This document shows positions 57,329 through 64,000 of a stretch of DNA of 64,000 nt, one piece after another. The stretch is from contig NZ_CANLNE010000003.1 in assembly GCF_947492555.1 (NCBI RefSeq), forward strand, positions 248,001-312,000, written 5' to 3'. The position numbers were made by a program, and so were the translations under genes. Under the pieces are notes generated by a model that saw nothing but the letters and a program-made list of their open reading frames with translations, did no database searches and was not told the origin of the DNA. Within the stretch, counting starts at the first letter, position 1. Each line of letters opens with the position of its first letter. The stretch comes from an uncultured Roseobacter sp. (GTDB lineage: Bacteria > Pseudomonadota > Alphaproteobacteria > Rhodobacterales > Rhodobacteraceae).

Positions 57329-57362
57329 GATGCGCCCATCGAAATGGATGCGGAGAGTTTAA

Positions 57363-57665
57363 ATGTTGCGTTTTGTACTGGCGGGAACCCTTACCCTGAC
57401 CGCCCTACCTGCGGTTGCACAGGATGAAAAGGAAGTCAGCTGCGGCTATCAGGCGGATGTTGTGGCGGCCGTGCGTCAGGCGCGTTTAGACCGCGTCCGG
57501 GAAGCCAAAGTGAAGGAAACGGTGCTGGCCAGTGACCCGGCTTGGCCTGTGAAGTTCAACAACGCCATCCCTTTGGTCACCCCCTGGATCTACGAAATGC
57601 CGCGCAAGGACGTGCGCGACAACGATCTGGCCCAGGTCTGGAAAGACGCCTGCCTCGCGCAGTGA
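57363..57665 (+). CDS. Secreted small protein, unknown
   Basis: 100-residue protein with a signal peptide (MLRFVLAGTLTLTALPAVA-Q) and two cysteines ('EVSCGYQ', 'KDACLAQ') that could bond. Alternating hydrophobic/charged helices. 34 bp after soxG copy 2, so it may be in the same transcript, and 71 bp before dnaG. Not recognised. Confidence 0.75.
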   Translation: MLRFVLAGTLTLTALPAVAQDEKEVSCGYQADVVAAVRQARLDRVREAKVKETVLASDPAWPVKFNNAIPLVTPWIYEMPRKDVRDNDLAQVWKDACLAQ

Positions 57666-57736
57666 TGCCGCGCGCCCCGCGGTAATTTAGCGGGCGGCCA
57701 CTGGACTCTGCCAGGGCCTGGCCTGATACTTGCGCC

Positions 57737-59695
57737 ATGAGCCTGCCGCCCGGATTTCTTGATGAATTGCGCACCCGTTTGAGCCTGACATCAGTTGTCG
57801 GGCGCAAGGTCATGTGGGATCAGCGCAAATCCAATCAGGCCAAGGGTGATATGTGGGCGCCATGCCCATTCCATCAGGAAAAATCCGCCAGTTTCCACGT
57901 CGATGACCGCAAGGGATTCTACTATTGCTTTGGCTGTCACGCCAAGGGGGACGCGATCTCCTTTGTGCGCGAGACGGAGAATGTCGGTTTCATGGAAGCC
58001 GTAGAAATTCTGGCGCGCGAGGCGGGCATGCCGATGCCGGCGCGCGACCCGCAAGCCCAGCAAAAAGCAGATAAACGCACCCAACTGGCAGAGGTGATGG
58101 AGCAGGCGGTCAAGTTCTTCCGCCTGCAACTGAATACCGGGGCCGCGGCAGAGGCGCGCGCCTATCTGGAGCGGCGCGGGCTGGGGGCAGAGACGCTGGA
58201 GCGGTGGGAGATCGGCTTTGCGCCGGATCAGTGGCAGGGCCTCTGGGATCATCTCAAGGCAAAGAATGTCGAAGATCAGCTGATCCTGGATGCAGGGCTG
58301 GCCAAACCCTCGTCCAAGGGGGGCAAGCCCTATGACACCTTCCGGTGCCGCATCATCTACCCCATTCGCGATGCGCGGGGACGTGCGATTGCCTTTGGCG
58401 GCCGCGCGATGGACCCCAATGACAACGCTAAATACCTGAACTCCCCGGAAACCGAGCTCTTTGACAAGGGGCGCAGCCTGTACAATCAGGGCCCCGCGCG
58501 GACAGCCGCCGGGAAGGGTCAGCCGCTGATCGTGGCCGAGGGGTATATGGATGTCATCGCCCTGGCCTCAGCCGGTTTTGAAGCCGCCGTGGCCCCGCTC
58601 GGCACCGCGATCACGGACAACCAGTTGCAGATGCTCTGGCGGATCGCGCCCGAACCGATCATTGCGCTGGATGGCGATACGGCGGGTCTGCGCGCGGCGA
58701 TGCGGCTGATCGATCTGGCGCTGCCGCTGCTGGAGGCGGGGCGGTCCTTGCGGTTCGCGATCATGCCGCCGGGTAAGGACCCCGACGATCTGCTGCGCGA
58801 GCAGGGTGCGCCTGCCTTGCAAAAACTGCTGGATGAGGCGCTGCCGATGGTACGGTTGCTCTGGCAGCGCGAGACCGACGGCAAGGTCTTTGACAGTCCG
58901 GAGCGCAAGGCCGCGCTCGACAAGGCCCTGCGCGACCGGATCATGACCATCAAGGACCCGTCGATCCGCAGCCACTATGGTCAGGAAATCAAGGACTTGC
59001 GGTGGCAGCTGTTTCGGCCCGCGCGCCCGTCAGGTGGGGGTAAGTCGGGCAAGGGGCAGGGGCGCTGGAAAGGCGCACCGGCAAGTGCTTTGGCTTCGAC
59101 CAAGGCCTCTGTGCTTGCCGCTTCGGACGACAGCCGCACCGCTGAACATCTGCGCGAAGCGGTTATTCTCGCGGCATTGGTGACCTGCCCGGAGGTGATC
59201 GAGCCTTTCGAGTCCGGCATCGAGCAGATGCGCTGCACCGATCCGCTCCACGCCGACCTGCGGCAACTGTTGCTGCGAGATATGGACCTGGATGCCGATA
59301 CCCTACGCACCCGTATATCCGATGCTCTTGGCGCCGAGACCCTTGAAAACCTGCTGGCCCAACGCCATGTCGCCATTGTGCCGTGTATCCGGTCCCCTGG
59401 GGATGTGGAAAAGGCGCGCATGACGGTGGCCGAAGAGCTGGCCAAATTGCACAGCGCACGGGGCCTCGACGCAGAAATTGCCGAAGCAGTTGAAGACCTC
59501 AACGGCGTGGCGGACGAGGGTCTGACCTGGCGGTTGTCCGAAGCCGCGCAGGCCGCGGACCGGGCCCGCAGAAGCGGGCAGGAGGACACGGCAGAATACG
59601 ATCTGGGCGACAATGGTGCGCGAATCAGTCGGGAGGAACGGGGTGCGCTGGACGCATTACTTGATGCCATTAAGCACCAGAAACCGGGTGGTTAA
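57737..59695 (+). CDS. dnaG: DNA primase
   Basis: 652-residue primase. CHC2 zinc domain ligands Cys43, His46, Cys64 and Cys67 ('CPFH', 'YYCFGC'), the TOPRIM core 'VAEGYMDVIALASAG' (near 266) and 'IALDGDTAGLRAA', then a C-terminal DnaB-interacting domain. It synthesises RNA primers for replication. It lies directly upstream of rpoD, the dnaG-rpoD part of the macromolecular synthesis operon; rpsU is not between or before them here. Confidence 0.96.
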   Translation: MSLPPGFLDELRTRLSLTSVVGRKVMWDQRKSNQAKGDMWAPCPFHQEKSASFHVDDRKGFYYCFGCHAKGDAISFVRETENVGFMEAVEILAREAGMPMPARDPQAQQKADKRTQLAEVMEQAVKFFRLQLNTGAAAEARAYLERRGLGAETLERWEIGFAPDQWQGLWDHLKAKNVEDQLILDAGLAKPSSKGGKPYDTFRCRIIYPIRDARGRAIAFGGRAMDPNDNAKYLNSPETELFDKGRSLYNQGPARTAAGKGQPLIVAEGYMDVIALASAGFEAAVAPLGTAITDNQLQMLWRIAPEPIIALDGDTAGLRAAMRLIDLALPLLEAGRSLRFAIMPPGKDPDDLLREQGAPALQKLLDEALPMVRLLWQRETDGKVFDSPERKAALDKALRDRIMTIKDPSIRSHYGQEIKDLRWQLFRPARPSGGGKSGKGQGRWKGAPASALASTKASVLAASDDSRTAEHLREAVILAALVTCPEVIEPFESGIEQMRCTDPLHADLRQLLLRDMDLDADTLRTRISDALGAETLENLLAQRHVAIVPCIRSPGDVEKARMTVAEELAKLHSARGLDAEIAEAVEDLNGVADEGLTWRLSEAAQAADRARRSGQEDTAEYDLGDNGARISREERGALDALLDAIKHQKPGG

Positions 59696-59742
59696 CCATA
59701 TTTGAACGGGAAACCGGCAGAAAAAGAAGGTAAACGGGTGGC

Positions 59743-59782
59743 CGAATCACCCAAAACCACTAGATGATTCCCTAGTGATTCG
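59743..59782. promoter_or_regulatory. Nested inverted repeats upstream of rpoD
   Basis: CACTAG (59758-59763) pairs with CTAGTG (59772-59777) around an 8-nt loop, flanked by CGAAT (59743-59747) and ATTCG (59778-59782). On the left 10 bases separate the inner and outer arms, on the right none. An alternative pairing, CGAATCAC with GTGATTCG, is mutually exclusive with the inner stem. No T-tract follows. Possible leader structure or protein-binding site; function unproven. Confidence 0.45.
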
Positions 59783-59818
59783 GGCGAGCGAATCGATGAG
59801 ACCCTTGAGGAGCAGTGC

Positions 59819-61801
<1,983 letters not shown>

Positions 61802-61859
61802 CGAGGCAACATCCCGCCTTCAGGTCCCGGGCGTATGGTTCAAACTGTCAGCGCTGTCT

Positions 61860-62429
61860 TTGCCGATAGCAGTGCTTGTTGGACTAGCTTCCGTCGTATT
61901 TGTTCATCACTTTCCGGTGGTTCGCTATATTTCGAGCCCTGAATGGTTTAAGTCGACCCGTATCCTTTTCGGCCCTGTGTTGTTGGCAGTAACTTACGCT
62001 CAGGTCTGGGTTGTTTGGTGGGACACCAAACGCCTGGATGAGATGGCACAAGCGCAATGGGCGCGCCGGGGCAAGAAAGGTGCTTTGCTGACTTTTTCAG
62101 ATAAGCCATTAAAGGGGCTCGCAATGCTTCTGTTCGCGCCGCTGATGTTGTGGTGGTGCTATGCTTCCATAGCTTTTACCTGGCTGCCAATGGTATCGCT
62201 GGTGACAACGAGCGAACCTATACAGTATAAATTCGTCGTCAAAGAACTGAGGACGCCGTCACGCGGTCCGAACAAATTGATGTTTCAGGATCATCACTGG
62301 ACATATGGCGGTATTCCACATCCCAATGAATTTCTTGTCCCGAGCCCGCAGCGAGGCGACATGGTCCGCCTGGTCGGAAAAGGCAACCGCTGGGGAATGT
62401 TCTACACCGACATGGAGTTGGTCAAGTAG
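61860..62429 (+). CDS. Two- to three-helix membrane protein, unknown, unclear start
   Basis: 189-residue protein (as called) with hydrophobic segments at about 1-16, 35-52 and 83-109 and a soluble C-terminus ('LFGPVLLAVTYAQVWVVWWD', 'GDMVRLVGKGNRWGM'). No ATG is available in this frame: the frame continues upstream through non-start codons encoding 'WFKLSALSL' to the rpoD end, so a TTG at 61860 is the only standard start near the start of the hydrophobic N-terminus. No ribosome binding site is seen. Lower GC than neighbours; possibly an orphan gene. Confidence 0.55.
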   Translation: MPIAVLVGLASVVFVHHFPVVRYISSPEWFKSTRILFGPVLLAVTYAQVWVVWWDTKRLDEMAQAQWARRGKKGALLTFSDKPLKGLAMLLFAPLMLWWCYASIAFTWLPMVSLVTTSEPIQYKFVVKELRTPSRGPNKLMFQDHHWTYGGIPHPNEFLVPSPQRGDMVRLVGKGNRWGMFYTDMELVK

Positions 62430-62511
62430 GAGTGACGACCTGCTCCGCTCCCCGGCTTTCCCCGCGCGCCCCGCCGCGCTAGGCTTTGCAAAAGGAAACG
62501 AGGGAGAATCC

Positions 62512-62787
62512 ATGTTATTACTCAAAAAGCTCTTCGGCGGTGGAGGTGGCTCGGAGGTCGAAGCCTCCAGTGAGAACTACGAAGGCTTCCGCATCACACC
62601 GACGCCCATCGCCGAGGGCAACACCTACCGCGTTGCTGCGACCATTGAAAAAGAAGTGGACGGCGAGATGCGCAGCCACAAGCTCTTACGCGCCGACACG
62701 TTGCAAGGGCGGGACGAAGCATTGGCGGCTTGCATCCGCAAGGCAAAACAGGTGATCGATGAGCAGGGCGAGCGGATTTTTAGGTGA
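62512..62787 (+). CDS. HlyU-family small protein
   Basis: 91-residue protein with a glycine run after 'MLLLKKLF' and the HlyU pattern 'YEGFRITPTPIAEGNTYRV' and 'LRADTLQGRDEALAACIRKAKQ'. HlyU-family proteins in Vibrio regulate haemolysins, yet many homologues lack a known target, so regulator is only a family label. 'ACGAGGGAGAATCC' precedes the ATG at 62512. The yjbQ-like gene overlaps its stop by 4 bp. Confidence 0.8.
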   Translation: MLLLKKLFGGGGGSEVEASSENYEGFRITPTPIAEGNTYRVAATIEKEVDGEMRSHKLLRADTLQGRDEALAACIRKAKQVIDEQGERIFR

Positions 62788-63206
62788 CTGGCAACCAAAC
62801 GGTGGAGATCACCATCGCCACCGGCGGTCAGGGGCTCTACGAGTTCACGGATCGGATCCCACATCTGACAGGGTCCGGGCTACTCACGCTCTTCATTCGG
62901 CACACCTCGGCCAGCCTGCTCATTCAGGAAAACGCGGACCCGGAGGTGCAGACGGACCTTGCCAATTTCTTTGCCAGATTGGTGCCGCCGGCCACTGATC
63001 CGTCCATGTCCTATCTGACCCACACCTACGAGGGTCCGGACGACATGCCTGCGCATATCAAGGCCGCGCTGCTGCCCACGCATTTGTCGATCCCGGTCAC
63101 GGACGGGCAGATGATGCTGGGCACCTGGCAGGGGATTTACCTCTTTGAACATCGCGCGCGGCCCCACACCCGCCGCATTGCGGTGTCATTTCTGAGCAAC
63201 GGCTGA
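62784..63206 (+). CDS. YjbQ/UPF0047 secondary thiamine-phosphate synthase-like protein
   Basis: 140-residue protein with the UPF0047 pattern: 'RHTSASLLIQENADPEV', 'YEGPDDMPAHIKAALL' and 'LGTWQGIYLFEHRA', including the conserved His residues. YjbQ shows weak thiamine-phosphate synthase activity; its physiological role is unclear. GTG start at 62784, coupled to the HlyU-like gene. Confidence 0.93.
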   Translation: MTGNQTVEITIATGGQGLYEFTDRIPHLTGSGLLTLFIRHTSASLLIQENADPEVQTDLANFFARLVPPATDPSMSYLTHTYEGPDDMPAHIKAALLPTHLSIPVTDGQMMLGTWQGIYLFEHRARPHTRRIAVSFLSNG

Positions 63207-63340
63207 GAGTGCATTTCGCCTACCACATGTTGGTGCACAAATCCCCCCTACCCAAAACTTAGGCGCTCGCCTATAAGTGTGGATAAGTGGGGCGGCGATC
63301 CCACAAAGAGGCAGATAGACAACATGAAGGGGGACGGCCC

Positions 63341-63808
63341 ATGCGCTGCCCGTTTTGCGGAAACATTGACACTCAGGTGAAAGACAGCCGGCCCGCGGAG
63401 GATCACGTATCGATCCGGCGCCGTAGGTTCTGTCCGGCCTGCGGCGGGCGGTTCACGACCTACGAACGGGTACAGCTGCGCGATCTGGTGGTGATAAAAT
63501 CCAACGGCAAGCGCGAGGATTTCGACCGCGACAAGCTGGAACGGTCCATCCGCATCTCGATGCAGAAACGCCCGATTGATCCCGATCGGATCGACCAGAT
63601 GATCTCCGGCATCGTGCGGCGGCTGGAAAGCATGGGCGAGACGGACATCAATTCCAAGCAGATCGGCGAGATCGTGATGGAGGCGCTGGCACGGATCGAC
63701 ACCGTCGCCTATGTGCGTTTTGCCAGCGTATACAAGAATTTCCAGGCTGCGGATGATTTCGATAAATTCGTCAGCGAACTGCGGCCGGACGTGCCACCGG
63801 AAGAGTGA
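63341..63808 (+). CDS. nrdR: Transcriptional repressor NrdR
   Basis: 155-residue repressor of ribonucleotide reductase genes. N-terminal zinc ribbon with Cys3, Cys6, Cys31 and Cys34 ('MRCPFCGN', 'FCPACGGRF'), then an ATP-cone domain ('[20 protein letters not shown]'). The ATG at 63341 gives the family N-terminus; the frame is open to 63287. It overlaps ribD by 4 bp. Confidence 0.97.
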   Translation: MRCPFCGNIDTQVKDSRPAEDHVSIRRRRFCPACGGRFTTYERVQLRDLVVIKSNGKREDFDRDKLERSIRISMQKRPIDPDRIDQMISGIVRRLESMGETDINSKQIGEIVMEALARIDTVAYVRFASVYKNFQAADDFDKFVSELRPDVPPEE

Positions 63809-64000
63809 GCGCGCGCGCCCGCTTCATGGCGCATGCGCTGTCGCTGGGGCGGCGCGGGCTGGGGCGGACCTCGCCAAATCCGGCTGTCGGCTGTGTCATC
63901 GTCAAGGCCGGGCGCGTGATCGGTCGGGGTTGGACCAAACCCGGCGGCAGGCCGCATGCGGAAACCGAAGCTTTGGCGCAGGCGGGGGCGGCCGCGTTGG
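63805..64000 (+). CDS. ribD: Riboflavin biosynthesis protein RibD (partial, 5' end)
   Basis: 65 codons to the window edge. The deaminase domain of the bifunctional diaminohydroxyphosphoribosylaminopyrimidine deaminase/reductase is visible: '[15 protein letters not shown]' and zinc motif '[11 protein letters not shown]'. GTG start at 63805 overlaps the nrdR stop, the common nrdR-ribD arrangement in alphaproteobacteria. The reductase domain is beyond the edge. Confidence 0.93.
   Translation, partial: MSARARFMAHALSLGRRGLGRTSPNPAVGCVIVKAGRVIGRGWTKPGGRPHAETEALAQAGAAAL

Overview
This 64 kb window is high-GC and densely coded, and looks like chromosomal core sequence of a marine Rhodobacterales (Roseobacter-group) alphaproteobacterium. 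The evidence is the gene content and order: heterotetrameric sarcosine oxidase operons, ccmI-ruvX-DUF1289-bluB, a TPR protein-bamB-der block, dnaG-rpoD, nrdR-ribD, TadE/TadG-type pilus proteins, and divergent metR/metF. I see no rRNA, tRNA, CRISPR array, prophage or intact insertion sequence.

Layout. 1-4571: 3' part of cobQ, a membrane protein, a conserved small protein, efp, ygfZ and a family-2 glycosyltransferase. 4679-8499: two PLP aminotransferases (class V glyoxylate-type and HisC-like), a crotonase-family enzyme and DUF1992. 8509-16397: valS, an orphan form-II CoxL-like molybdenum hydroxylase large subunit overlapping a DUF2235 hydrolase gene, and an alpha/beta hydrolase. 16398-16968: a mostly non-coding minus-strand region with a 17-codon ORF, an intrinsic terminator and a small basic protein gene. 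16969-21970: PaaI-like thioesterase, metF, metR, then the minus-strand operon ccmI-ruvX-DUF1289-bluB. 22193-28552: first sarcosine oxidase set, split between soxB and soxDAG by small membrane protein genes and terminators. 28698-35514: periplasmic protein, Fe superoxide dismutase, RarD, LOG protein, LysM protein, Atm1-type ABC exporter, DUF302. 35594-40668: RND efflux pair. 40886-46478: TPR protein, bamB, der, TspO-like protein, second DUF2235. 47018-49772: TadE/TadE/TadG trio. 50072-57328: glutamate dehydrogenase, DUF6151, second compact soxBDAG operon. 57363-64000: periplasmic protein, dnaG, rpoD, orphan membrane protein, HlyU-like, YjbQ, nrdR and the 5' part of ribD.

A metabolic theme recurs. 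Two sarcosine oxidases (yielding glycine, peroxide and 5,10-methylene-THF), metF with its probable regulator metR, a glyoxylate-type aminotransferase, glutamate dehydrogenase, and two cobalamin genes (cobQ, bluB) fit a methylated-amine / one-carbon economy. That link is inference from content, not demonstrated co-regulation.

The most unusual structures are a dispersed ~73-bp palindromic repeat (two full copies, one half copy that supplies the stop codon of a gene), the orphan form-II coxL, the interrupted first sox operon beside an intact paralogous one, the small-ORF/terminator arrangement near 16.8 kb, and a nested inverted repeat before rpoD.
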